Of a stretch of DNA of 55,482 nucleotides, positions 8,672 to 16,957 are shown piece by piece (within the stretch, counting starts at the first letter, position 1; each line of letters starts with the position of its first letter). The translations under genes were made by a program, and so were the position numbers. Source of the DNA: an uncultured Collinsella sp. Lineage in GTDB: Bacteria; Actinomycetota; Coriobacteriia; Coriobacteriales; Coriobacteriaceae. The stretch spans positions 1 to 55,482 of the forward strand of contig URHQ01000002.1 in NCBI GenBank assembly GCA_900547655.1, written 5' to 3'. The notes under the pieces were generated by a model. It worked only from the letters and a program-made list of their open reading frames with translations, made no database searches and had not been told where the DNA came from.

Positions 8672-9985
8672 ATGCAGGCACAGAAGGCGGAGGGAACCCG
8701 CGACCTTATCGGCGCCGAGATGCGCGCTTGGCAAAAGATGCAGCAGATTGCGGCTGGCGTATTCGAGCCGTTTGGCTTTAAGCCCATCGAAACGCCCGCG
8801 ATCGAGCAGGTGGACGTCTTTGTCCACGGCATCGGCCAGTCGACCGACGTCGTGCGCAAGGAGATGTTCCGCGTGTTTAGCGGCGCCAACCTGGAGCGCG
8901 TCTTTACCGAGGGTACCGATACCAAGCTCAAGCCCAAGCAGCGCCTGGCGCTTCGTCCCGAGGGCACGGCCGGTGTGGTGCGCGCCGTCGTGGAGAACAA
9001 CCTGGTGCCTCAGGGCTCCACGCCGTTTAAGGCCTACTATGCCGAGGCCATGTTCCGCGGCGAGCGTCCCCAGAAGGGTCGTCTGCGTCAGTTCCATCAG
9101 GTGGGTATCGAGTGGCTCGGCGCTCCCGATCCGGCGGCAGACGCCGAGTGCATCATCATGCTCATGGAGTTCTACAAGCGCCTTGGTTTCGATCTTTCCA
9201 AGCTTCGTCTGCTCATTAACTCGATGGGCGATGCCCAGTGCCGTCCGGCCTATCGCGAGCAGGTTAAGCAGTTCATTCTCGATCACGCCGACGAGATGTG
9301 CGATGAGTGCCGCGAGCGCGCCGAGCTTAATCCGTTGCGCGCCTTCGACTGCAAGAACGATCACTGCCGCGAGATCATGGCCGAGGCCCCGCTGATGGGC
9401 GACAACCTGTGCGATGAGTGCCGCGAGCACTACGAGCAAGTCAAGCGCTATCTGGATGCGGCGGGTATCGAGTATGTCGAGGACCCCACCTTGGTGCGTG
9501 GTCTGGACTACTACACCCGTACCGTCTTTGAGGTCGAGGCTCCCGGTGCCGGTGTCGGCTCCATCGGTGGCGGCGGTCGCTATGACGGCCTGGTCGAGCT
9601 CGAGGGTGGCAAGCCCACGGCGGGCGTCGGTTTTGCCGTCGGTTTTGAGCGCGCCCTGCTGGCCCTGCAGGCCTTTGGCAGCGATTTGGGTGCCGATGAG
9701 GCCCCGTGCGTCTATGTCGCCAACGCCGGCAAGGAGCTGCGCCAGAACGTCTTTGCCATCACGCAGGAGCTTCGCGCCGCAGGTATCGTGACCGAGGCCG
9801 ACTATCAGGGCCGTTCGCTCAAGGCTCAGTTTAAGCAGGCCGATAAGGTGGGCGCCAAGCTCATCTTGGTCCTGGGCGGCGACGAGCTTGCTGCCGGCAA
9901 GGTCAAGGTGCGCGACATGGAGAGCCATGAAGAGGTCCTTGCCGATCTGGCCAGCGTCGTCGAGGCGGTTCGCGAGCGCCTGTAG
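8672..9985 (+). CDS. hisS: Histidine--tRNA ligase
   Basis: Class II aminoacyl-tRNA synthetase that charges tRNA-His in the cytoplasm. Motif 2 region is YYAEAMFRGERPQKGRLRQFHQVGIEWLG; the histidine-specific LVRGLDYYTRTVFEV and motif 3 (GGGGRYDGLVE, then GVGFAVGFERALLAL) are present, followed by an anticodon-binding domain. The 437-residue length is normal. ATG 8672 is chosen because AAAGAAAGGTG lies 7 nt upstream. Four clustered cysteine pairs in the middle (CDECRERAELNP, CKNDHC, CDECREHYE) look like the insertion found in many bacterial HisRS and could bind zinc. Single gene with its own -10 and terminator. Confidence 0.96.
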   Translation: MQAQKAEGTRDLIGAEMRAWQKMQQIAAGVFEPFGFKPIETPAIEQVDVFVHGIGQSTDVVRKEMFRVFSGANLERVFTEGTDTKLKPKQRLALRPEGTAGVVRAVVENNLVPQGSTPFKAYYAEAMFRGERPQKGRLRQFHQVGIEWLGAPDPAADAECIIMLMEFYKRLGFDLSKLRLLINSMGDAQCRPAYREQVKQFILDHADEMCDECRERAELNPLRAFDCKNDHCREIMAEAPLMGDNLCDECREHYEQVKRYLDAAGIEYVEDPTLVRGLDYYTRTVFEVEAPGAGVGSIGGGGRYDGLVELEGGKPTAGVGFAVGFERALLALQAFGSDLGADEAPCVYVANAGKELRQNVFAITQELRAAGIVTEADYQGRSLKAQFKQADKVGAKLILVLGGDELAAGKVKVRDMESHEEVLADLASVVEAVRERL

Positions 9986-10043
9986 CGCATCTTTTTGAGC
10001 TGCGGGCCTGCTAACGTGCCCTGCTCATGGAGAGCGATTGTTA

Positions 10044-10080
10044 CGGGGGTGTTTCGCATTTATGCGGAATGCCCCCGTTT
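10044..10080 (+). terminator. Intrinsic terminator after hisS
   Basis: A 15-bp stem starting CGGGGGTGTTTCGCA, with TTTA loop and several wobble pairs, is followed by TTTGTGT. Confidence 0.75.
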
Positions 10081-10136
10081 GTGTATGCCGTCCACCGAGA
10101 AATACGACCATTTAGAGCAAAAACCCTTGCAATGCA

Positions 10137-10198
10137 GAAAATACTTTTGTGTGGTAAAGCGCAATCAGTGTCGAAAGTATTTCTCAAGCGCCTATAAT
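10137..10198 (+). promoter_or_regulatory. ppc promoter region with inverted repeat
   Basis: A good -10 (TATAAT, 10193-10198) precedes ppc. Upstream, AGAAAATACTTT and AAAGTATTTCTC form an imperfect inverted repeat about 37 nt apart that would place a dimeric regulator over the -35 region. The regulator is unknown. Confidence 0.45.
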
Positions 10199-10242
10199 GA
10201 ATACCGCATGTTACGTGCATAGAAGGAGGAATGGGAGGAAAC

Positions 10243-13056
10243 GTGGCTGAGAACCTAAGCAACCAGTCTGTACCCGAAGCCGCGGCGCGCGTCGCTGCCG
10301 TGGTCAACCGCCTCGTTAACCGAATCGGCTCGAATGCCGAGTCCAGGGAGCGTCTCGCCGAGATCGAGATCCCCGAGGAGCTGCGCGACAATCTGGCGTT
10401 GTTCCTGCGCCTGGAGCGTCGTGTGCTTAGCGAGTATGATCCTGAGATCGCGGACCTGTTCGACAAGATTTTGACAGCCGAGATTGTGGCCAATGCTGGC
10501 AACCCCGGTAGCCGCGCTGCCGACGAGTCCGTTGACGAACAGGGCGTGCCCACTGCCGACGAGCCCACCGCCGTGGCGTTTCGCGAAGTCGTCGATCTGA
10601 TTGACAGCCTGCCGCTTGATAAGCAGCAGGTCATCGTTCGCGCCTTTACGAGCTTCTTCCACTTGGCAAACCTGTCGGAGGAGAACTACCGTGTGGCGCA
10701 GCTGCGCGAGCGCGAGGCCGGCGCATCGACCGATACCGAGGTCGATCCCGCCAACGAGCTCACCGTCGCCTATCACCAGTTGGTAAACGAGATGGGCGTC
10801 GAGGGTGCCAATGAGCTGCTCGGCAAGCTCGAGTTCCACCCTGTCTTTACCGCACATCCCACCGAGGCCCGTCGTAAGGCCGTCGAGGGCAAGATTCGCC
10901 GTATCTCCAACCTGCTGGAGGAGCGTCCGCGTCTGGGCGGCTCCGACCTGGTGGAGAACGAGCGCCATATGCTGCAGGAGATCGACGCCCTGGTGCGTAC
11001 GAGCCCCATCGCGCTCAAGAAGCCCACGCCGGTCGAGGAAGCCGATACCATCATCGACATCTTCGATAACACGCTGTTCGACGTTATCCCCGTCATCTAT
11101 CGTCGTTTTGACGACTGGGTGCTGGGCGACAAGGCCGGTACCGTGCCGCCGCTGTGCCCGGCGTTCTTCCATCCCGGCAGCTGGATCGGTTCCGACCGCG
11201 ACGGTAACCCCAACGTCACCGCCAAGGTGAGCCGTGAGGTCGCCGCCAAGTACTTTACCCACATGGTGCTCAAGCTCGAGGACAAGTGCCGCCGCATCGG
11301 CCGCAACCTCACGCTCGAGGCCACCTACAGCAAGCCGTCTGCCGAGCTCATCAACCTGTGGAACCATCAGGTCGAGATGAGTACCCAGTACACGGCCCGC
11401 GCCGAGCTGATTTCCGAGCACGAGCCGCATCGCGCCGTCATGCTCGTCATGGCCGACCGTCTGAACGCCACCGTGCGCCGTATCACCGACACCATGTACC
11501 ACAGCGCCGACGAGTTCCTGGATGACCTGCGCGTCGTCCAGCGTTCGCTTGCTGCCTGCGGTGCCGTCCGTGCCGCCTACGGTCCGGTCCAGACCATCAT
11601 CTGGCAGGTCGAGTCCTTCGGCTTCCATATGGTCGAGATGGAGTTCCGTCAGCACTCCGTGGTGCACGCCCGCGCCCTCAAGGATATCCACGAGAACGGT
11701 ATCCATGGTGACCTGCAGCCCATGACGCGCGAGGTCATCGACACCTTCCGTGCCATCGGTTCCATCCAAAAGCGCTACGGCAAGAAGATGGCGCACCGCT
11801 ACATCATCTCGTTTACCAAGAGTGCCCAGCATGTGGCCGACGTCTTTGAGCTGGCCCACCTGTCCTTCGCACACGAGGAAGACGTTCCCGAGCTCGACGT
11901 GATCCCGCTGTTCGAGCAGCTCGAGGACCTCGAGGGCTGCGTTGACGTGCTCGACCAGATGCTTACGCTGCCCGTGGTGCAAAAGCGCCTTGCCCAGACC
12001 AACCGCCGCATGGAGGTTATGCTGGGCTATTCCGACTCCTCCAAGGACGCCGGTCCTACCACGGCCATGCTCGCGCTGCATTCCGCGCAGGAGCGCATTG
12101 CCAAGTGGGCAGAGAAGAACGATATCGACCTGGTGCTCATGCACGGTCGCGGCGGTGCCGTGGGCCGTGGCGGCGGCCCGGCCAACAAGGCCGTGCTGGC
12201 GCAGCCCAAGGGTTCGGTCAACTGCTTCTTTAAGCTCACCGAGCAGGGCGAGGTCATCTTTGCCCGTTACGGCAACCGCACGCTGGCTCAGCGCCACGTT
12301 GAGTCCGTTGCCGCCGCAACGCTTTTGCAGTCGGCCCCGAGTGTCGAGAAGACCAACACCGAGACCACGCAGAAGTTCTGGGATATGGCCGAGAAGCTCA
12401 ACGCCGCAAGCCACGAGCGCTATCTGGACCTGCTGAATACCGAGGACTTTACACCGTGGTTCTCGACCGTGACACCGCTGACCGAGGTCGGTCTGCTGCC
12501 GATTGGCTCGCGTCCTGCCAAGCGCGGCTTGGGTGCCAAGTCGCTCGACGACCTGCGTACCATTCCGTGGATTTTCAGCTGGAGCCAGGCGCGCATTAAC
12601 CTGGCCGCTTGGTACGGCCTGGGCACCGCCTGCGAGCAGCTTGGCGATCTTGACCAGCTCAAGGCTGCCTACCAGGAGTGGCCGTTCTTCCGCACGTTCA
12701 TCGACAACATCGAGATGTCGATCGCCAAGACCGATCAGCGCATCGCCAAGATGTATCTGCACCTGGGCGATCGCCAAGATCTGTCCGAGAAGGTCTTCAC
12801 CGAGATGCAACTCACGCGTAAGTGGGTCCTTGCCATCGTCGGCGATGAGTGGCCGCTGCAGCGCCGTCGCGTGCTCGGCTGCGCCGTCCGCGTGCGTAAC
12901 CCCTATGTCGACGCCCTGTCCATCGCCCAGGTCCGCGCCCTTCGCGAGGTGCGTATGAACCAGGACGAGATGGCCGAGGAGAAGAAGGCCGAGTACATGA
13001 GCCTGATTCTTTCGACTGTGACCGGCGTCTCGGCAGGTTTGCAGAACACGGGGTAA
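10243..13056 (+). CDS. ppc: Phosphoenolpyruvate carboxylase
   Basis: Carboxylates phosphoenolpyruvate to oxaloacetate, the main anaplerotic reaction and, in a fermenter, the entry into the reductive branch toward succinate. Hallmarks are present in order: FTAHPTEARRK (catalytic histidine), SWIGSDRDGNPNVT, GYSDSSKDAGP, MHGRGGAVGRGGGP, and the C-terminal QNTG. Two starts are possible. ATG 10231 directly abuts AAGGAGGA, which is too close, whereas GTG 10243 has GGGAGG 4 nt upstream, so GTG is preferred (937 residues). Monocistronic. Confidence 0.95.
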   Translation: MAENLSNQSVPEAAARVAAVVNRLVNRIGSNAESRERLAEIEIPEELRDNLALFLRLERRVLSEYDPEIADLFDKILTAEIVANAGNPGSRAADESVDEQGVPTADEPTAVAFREVVDLIDSLPLDKQQVIVRAFTSFFHLANLSEENYRVAQLREREAGASTDTEVDPANELTVAYHQLVNEMGVEGANELLGKLEFHPVFTAHPTEARRKAVEGKIRRISNLLEERPRLGGSDLVENERHMLQEIDALVRTSPIALKKPTPVEEADTIIDIFDNTLFDVIPVIYRRFDDWVLGDKAGTVPPLCPAFFHPGSWIGSDRDGNPNVTAKVSREVAAKYFTHMVLKLEDKCRRIGRNLTLEATYSKPSAELINLWNHQVEMSTQYTARAELISEHEPHRAVMLVMADRLNATVRRITDTMYHSADEFLDDLRVVQRSLAACGAVRAAYGPVQTIIWQVESFGFHMVEMEFRQHSVVHARALKDIHENGIHGDLQPMTREVIDTFRAIGSIQKRYGKKMAHRYIISFTKSAQHVADVFELAHLSFAHEEDVPELDVIPLFEQLEDLEGCVDVLDQMLTLPVVQKRLAQTNRRMEVMLGYSDSSKDAGPTTAMLALHSAQERIAKWAEKNDIDLVLMHGRGGAVGRGGGPANKAVLAQPKGSVNCFFKLTEQGEVIFARYGNRTLAQRHVESVAAATLLQSAPSVEKTNTETTQKFWDMAEKLNAASHERYLDLLNTEDFTPWFSTVTPLTEVGLLPIGSRPAKRGLGAKSLDDLRTIPWIFSWSQARINLAAWYGLGTACEQLGDLDQLKAAYQEWPFFRTFIDNIEMSIAKTDQRIAKMYLHLGDRQDLSEKVFTEMQLTRKWVLAIVGDEWPLQRRRVLGCAVRVRNPYVDALSIAQVRALREVRMNQDEMAEEKKAEYMSLILSTVTGVSAGLQNTG

Positions 13057-13079
13057 TCGATAGCCCTGTGGCTCTCACC

Positions 13080-13206
13080 GGGACCCGATGGGTTTCCCTC
13101 TGAATGCGTCCTCGCACTTGAAGCCCCCTTATCCTGCTCCTTCGGAGCTGCGGATAAGGGGGCTTCGTGCTGCGGAATGCATTCAGAGGGAAACCCATCG
13201 GGTCCC
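13080..13206. repeat. Composite palindrome U1 (28-bp perfect outer arms, inner hairpin)
   Basis: Outer arms 13080-13107 and 13179-13206 are perfectly complementary over 28 bp. Inside, 13121-13134 and 13152-13165 form a second perfect 14-bp stem. Between outer and inner arms stand GTCCTCGCACTTG on the left and CTGCGGAAT on the right, matching the same positions of U2 at 16130-16252. It lies 23 nt after ppc and could act as its transcription end, although no U-run follows. Confidence 0.9.
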
Positions 13207-13490
13207 TTCGTCCTCGGTCTTCGGGGATTGGGGCTGAAGGGAATAAGGTGCGCTTCGCGCCCAATGTGGAGTGCGGCGAGGGCTTCTTGCGTCCTGCGGA
13301 GTGTGCCTAAAAGTAAACTTATGGCGGGCCCTGCGATGTCCGGTCTTCGGCGGATTACTGGCTGGGGGAATTAATGGCGCGCTTCGCGCGTTTGGAAGGG
13401 GCTTCGTGCTGCGGAGTGCATTCAGAGGGAAACCCATCGGGTCCTTTCGTCCTCGGTTTACGGCGGATCAGCCGCTGGGTGAGGGTGGTG
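13166..13490 (+). repeat. Three tandem ~115-bp repeat units
   Basis: The right part of U1 recurs twice, starting near 13284 and 13396. Each unit has TGCGGA(A/G)T, then an arm sequence, then a tail like TCGGTCTTCGGCGGAT. Units 1 and 3 are almost identical over about 70 bp; unit 2 keeps the frame but has a different arm. Units 2 and 3 lack a matching left arm and cannot fold as U1 does. No gene is seen here. Confidence 0.75.
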
Positions 13491-13870
13491 CTTGGGACGA
13501 CGTGCAAAAAACGGAGTTTTCAGCAGCCAAAGATTGGTGCATAAGGCTATGGGTGACGTTCGCGGCCCCTGTTGATGCTTTTGCACGACGATTGGGCTTT
13601 GGCGATGTTCATATATGGCTGGTTTCTCGCCGCATGCTATCCAGATGGGACGAGTCATGAGGACTATCTACCTTTTGAAAGACTTTTGACACCAAAATCT
13701 TATCCCGCGATGCTGAATACTCGCAAAAATGCACGCTCCGGAGGGTACCACCCTGTTACGGCTAGAAATCCATGCGCCATTTTATGCAATTAATTAACGC
13801 ATTTATGCAAAATGGCTTACGTGCGTACGTCTCGGGCTAGATGTTTGCCTCGGCGCTGCGTAAATCATCC
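13491..13870. other. Intergenic stretch without recognisable gene
   Basis: Composition changes to AT-richer sequence; short ORFs lack ribosome sites and family features. TTATGCAA and a similar TTATGCAAAA occur near 13783 and 13804. Nothing else was recognised. Confidence 0.4.
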
Positions 13871-13874
13871 TGTC

Positions 13875-13928
13875 TATAGTGTCTTTGACAGGCAGCCGCG
13901 GTCCCGTTTGGGGTCGCGGCCGTTTTAT
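13875..13928 (+). promoter_or_regulatory. larA leader: -10 followed by terminator-like hairpin
   Basis: TATAGT at 13875-13880 is followed by a hairpin (GCCGCG to CGCGGC arms with inner CCC/GGG) and CGTTTTATT at about 13894-13928. The larA start is 120 nt further on, and the nearest upstream gene ends 800 bp away, so the hairpin lies in the larA leader and could attenuate transcription. Confidence 0.5.
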
Positions 13929-14048
13929 TGTGGGTCAAATATGAACGTTGTGTTAATGAGTCGGTGGACGGTGGTGTTTTTCGGTGAGCGGCGTATCCTT
14001 CCAACGGTTTATCTAGTGTGTCAGTTGAAAGGAAGAGGGCGCTCGTCA

Positions 14049-15326
14049 TTGTTTGAATGTGAACTGCCGTTTGACCACAAGACGTTGCATCTGGAGCTCG
14101 AGGATAAGAACTTCGCGGGTGTGATGGAAGGTCATCAAAACGAGTTTAAGACTACAAAATCGCAGGAAGAGCTGGTAGAGGAGTCGCTTGCCAATCCTTA
14201 TGGCTCGCCTTCGCTCGAGGAGCTTTGTGCTGGCAAGAAGGATATCGTCATTATTAGCTCCGATCATACGCGTCCCGTTCCCTCGCGTGTGACGATGCCT
14301 ATTCTGCTGCATCACATCCATTCTGCTGCGCCCGAGGCTCGCGTGCGTATTCTGGTTGCTACGGGTATGCATCGTCCGTCGACGCACGAGGAGCTCGTCA
14401 ACAAGTATGGCGAGGAGATCGTTGCCAACGAGGAAATCGTTATGCACGTCGCGACCGATGACAGCATGATGAAAAAGATCGGCACCCTGCCTTCTGGCGG
14501 CGAGTGCATCATCAACAAGATTGCTGCCGATTGCGATCTGCTGCTTGCCGAGGGCTTTATTGAGCCGCACTTCTTTGCCGGTTTCTCTGGTAGCCGCAAG
14601 TCCGTCCTGCCTGGTATCGCCAGCTACAAGACCATCATGTACAACCACAACGGTCAGTTTGTGAACGATTCCCATTCGCGTGCCGGCAACCTGTGCCACA
14701 ACCACGTGAGCGAGGACATGTTTGCCGCTGCCGAGATGGCTCACCTTGCCTTTGTGCTCAACGTGGTGCTCAACGGCAAGCACGAGGTCATCGGCTCCTT
14801 TGCCGGCGACATTCACAAGGCGCATGAGGCCGGCTGCGAGTTCGTGAAGAGCCTTGCCGGCGTTGAGCCCGTCGAGTGCGAGATTGCCATCACCACCAAC
14901 GGCGGCTACCCGCTCGACCAGAACATCTATCAGGCCGTGAAGGGCATGTGCGCCGCCGAGGCTACGCTTCCCGAGGGCGGTGTGATCATCGATGTCGCCG
15001 GTTGTGCCGACGGTCACGGTGGCGAGGGCTTCTATCACAACATCGCCGACAACGATCCGGCAGAGTTTGAGCGCGCCTGCATCGACCGTCCTAAGGACGA
15101 GACCCTGCCCGACCAGTGGACGAGCCAGATTTTCGCCCGCATCCTGGCGCATCACCCTGTGATCATGGTTACCGACCTGTGCGATCACCAGATGATCAAG
15201 GATATGCACATGACGCCGGTTAACACCCTCGATGAGGCGCTCAAGCTCGCCTTTGAGATGAAGGGTGCCGATGCCAAGGTGGCCGTCATTCCCGATGGCC
15301 TGGGCGTTGTCGTCGCACAGCACTAG
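14049..15326 (+). CDS. larA: Nickel-dependent lactate racemase
   Basis: Interconverts D- and L-lactate using a nickel-pincer nucleotide attached to a lysine. Counting from TTG 14049 the key residues fall on the same numbers as in Lactiplantibacillus plantarum LarA: H108 (ATGMH), H174 (IEPH), K184 (GSRK, cofactor attachment) and H200 (MYNH, nickel ligand), with SDHTRPVP near residue 71. That coincidence and a GGAAGAGGG ribosome site support this start, giving 425 residues. A MIP channel follows 49 nt downstream, and larB and larC are on the opposite strand, so the locus is a lactate racemisation unit. Relatives act on other 2-hydroxyacids, so lactate is likely but not proven. Confidence 0.92.
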   Translation: MFECELPFDHKTLHLELEDKNFAGVMEGHQNEFKTTKSQEELVEESLANPYGSPSLEELCAGKKDIVIISSDHTRPVPSRVTMPILLHHIHSAAPEARVRILVATGMHRPSTHEELVNKYGEEIVANEEIVMHVATDDSMMKKIGTLPSGGECIINKIAADCDLLLAEGFIEPHFFAGFSGSRKSVLPGIASYKTIMYNHNGQFVNDSHSRAGNLCHNHVSEDMFAAAEMAHLAFVLNVVLNGKHEVIGSFAGDIHKAHEAGCEFVKSLAGVEPVECEIAITTNGGYPLDQNIYQAVKGMCAAEATLPEGGVIIDVAGCADGHGGEGFYHNIADNDPAEFERACIDRPKDETLPDQWTSQIFARILAHHPVIMVTDLCDHQMIKDMHMTPVNTLDEALKLAFEMKGADAKVAVIPDGLGVVVAQH

Positions 15327-15375
15327 TGCGTGGCCCAAACGAATCGTTTATAACCGACAAGAAAGATAAGGTTTT

Positions 15376-16107
15376 ATGCTTACCAAACTCCTCTGCGAAT
15401 TCGGCGCAACGGCCCTCATGATCATCTTTGGCGTGGGCGTGCACTGCGATACCGTGCTTAAGGGCACCAAGTATCAGGGCTCCGGCCACATGTTTGCCAT
15501 CACCACCTGGTCTTTTGGCATCTCGGTCGCCCTGTTTATCTTTGGCGGCGCCGTGTGCATGAACCCCGCCATGGTGCTTGCCCAGTGCATCGTAGGCTTG
15601 GTGCCGTGGAGCAGCTGCATTCCCTTCATGATTGCCGATATGCTCGGCGGCTTTGCGGGTGCCGTGATCGCGTGGTTGATGTATGCCGATGAGTTCAAGG
15701 CTTCCGATGGTGTCATCGATCCCATTGCCCAGCGCAATATCTTCTCGACCAACCCCACCACCGAGGGTACGAACTATGCCCGCAACTTCTTCTGCGAGGC
15801 TATCTGCACTTTTGTGTTCATCAGCGCCATCCTTGCTGCTGCTAACCGTGCTGGCGAGAACGTCCTGATGCTCGCCATCTGCGTCGGTCTGATCGTTTGG
15901 GCTGTTGGCATGGGCATGGGCGGCATCACCGGCTTCGCCATGAACCAGGCTCGTGACCTTGGTCCTCGCATGGCCTATCAGGTGCTGCCGATCAAGAACA
16001 AGGCTGACAACAACTGGAAGTATGGCCTGCTTGTTCCTGGCATCGCTCCGTTTGTCGGTGCCGCTCTGGCCGCGCTGTTTGTGCATGGTTTCTTGGGCAT
16101 GTTCTAG
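15376..16107 (+). CDS. larD: MIP-family channel, probable lactic acid channel (LarD-like)
   Basis: A 243-residue aquaporin/glycerol-facilitator-type channel with six helices and two half-helices. The first motif is NPA at residues 63-65 (CMNPAMVLA). The second, normally NPA in GFAMNPARDLGPR, is NQA at 190-192. In L. plantarum a MIP protein encoded with larA passes lactic acid, and the gene order here (larA then channel, 49 nt apart, AAGATAAGG ribosome site) suggests the same role. Symbol given by context. It could instead pass glycerol or water, and the altered second motif may change selectivity. Confidence 0.8.
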   Translation: MLTKLLCEFGATALMIIFGVGVHCDTVLKGTKYQGSGHMFAITTWSFGISVALFIFGGAVCMNPAMVLAQCIVGLVPWSSCIPFMIADMLGGFAGAVIAWLMYADEFKASDGVIDPIAQRNIFSTNPTTEGTNYARNFFCEAICTFVFISAILAAANRAGENVLMLAICVGLIVWAVGMGMGGITGFAMNQARDLGPRMAYQVLPIKNKADNNWKYGLLVPGIAPFVGAALAALFVHGFLGMF

Positions 16108-16129
16108 TCTGAGGCTACATAGTTGTCCG

Positions 16130-16252
16130 CTGGCCGCATGGGGTAACTTCCCAGCGCGTCCTCGGACATGCAAAAAGGCTCGCTGCGCACTTCGTGCGGC
16201 GAGCCTTTTTGCGTCCTGCGGAATGCGCTGGGAAGTTACCCCATGCGGCCAG
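16130..16252. repeat. Composite palindrome U2 (28-bp perfect outer arms, inner terminator)
   Basis: Outer arms 16130-16157 and 16225-16252 pair perfectly over 28 bp. Inside are GTCCTCGGACATG, an inner hairpin, and CTGCGGAAT, matching U1 at 13080-13206 in order and length while the arm sequences differ at 13 of 28 positions. It lies 22 nt after the channel gene. Confidence 0.9.
16171..16211. terminator. Bidirectional terminator inside U2
   Basis: CAAAAAGGCTCGC and GCGAGCCTTTTTG flank a small GCGCAC/GTGCG loop, giving an A-run, a GC stem and a U-run on either strand. It suits the channel gene (plus); the tetR gene (minus) ends about 200 bp to the right and could also stop here. Confidence 0.85.
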
Positions 16253-16415
16253 CTGCGGGGTCTTTGCTGCGCTCGAGCAAGCAGCCCAACATATAAATCT
16301 GAATTTGGATTTGGATGGGAGGGGCTTGTTGCTGTTGAGGGCGGTGAAGCGCGAGTGACACTTTGGGATGCGTGGCGCCCTGGGTTGGGGCGATGCTTTG
16401 GGATGATGTTCTTAC

Positions 16416-16955
16416 TTAGTTGAAGAGGGGTTTTATGGCTGAGAGGTAGTCTTTGGCTACGTCGGCTTTGTCTGCTTGGAAGTTATGCCAGGCCCACCAT
16501 TGGACCATTCCTACGAAGCTTGAGGCTATGTGGTGTAGTAAGAAGCTGCGGTCCATGGTGCCGGCGGGGCCGTTTGGGTCGGTAGGGACGGTTTCGGCTG
16601 CTCGTGACATGATGGTCTTGCGTAAGCAGTCGGCGAAGACGCGTGAGCCGGCGCCGGCTACGAGGGCTCGAACGCCCTGGCGGCGCTCCCAGAGGTTGTT
16701 GAGGATATGCTCGACCTGCACGAGTGGGTCGTCGAGCGGTGTGCCATCGTCGTCGAGGGCGTGGGTGCAGATGTCGCTCACGAGCTCGGACAGTAGGTCG
16801 TCCTTGCTCTTAAAGAGACCGTAGAATGTCGCACGGCCTACGTGAGCGCGCGCGATGATGTCGCCGACGGTAATCTTGCCGTAGTCCTCTTCGCGTAGCA
16901 GCTCGGAGAACGCCGCAACGATGGCGGCGCGGCTTTTTTCTTTGCGGGCATCCAT
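16416..16955 (-). CDS. TetR/AcrR-family transcriptional regulator
   Basis: A 179-residue regulator. The N-terminal helix-turn-helix (ITVGDIIARAHVGRATFYGLFKSKDDLL) is typical TetR; the C-terminal ligand domain is divergent and Trp-rich near the end (MVQWWAWHNF). ATG 16955 is 2 nt past the larC stop, so it is the last gene of a larB-larC-tetR operon. By position it is the likely controller of lar genes, perhaps sensing lactate or nickel; the dyad at 18701-18734 in front of larB is the obvious target. Ligand and sign of regulation are unknown. Confidence 0.88.
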   Translation of the reverse strand: MDARKEKSRAAIVAAFSELLREEDYGKITVGDIIARAHVGRATFYGLFKSKDDLLSELVSDICTHALDDDGTPLDDPLVQVEHILNNLWERRQGVRALVAGAGSRVFADCLRKTIMSRAAETVPTDPNGPAGTMDRSFLLHHIASSFVGMVQWWAWHNFQADKADVAKDYLSAIKPLFN

Positions 16956-16957
16956 GG

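Noticed and set aside
10255..12810. An 851-codon open frame on the minus strand inside ppc
   Set aside because: It is antisense to a complete ppc with all catalytic motifs; long antisense frames are common in GC-rich coding DNA, and it shows no family feature or ribosome site.
13812..14048. N-terminal extension of LarA by 79 codons
   Set aside because: The extension would cover the leader promoter and hairpin and would shift the catalytic residues from their expected positions; TTG 14049 has a ribosome site and fits the LarA numbering.
16416..16957. LarC2 read by frameshift after LarC1
   Set aside because: The DNA after larC encodes a complete TetR regulator in a proper frame; no LarC2-like sequence is seen in the other frames.
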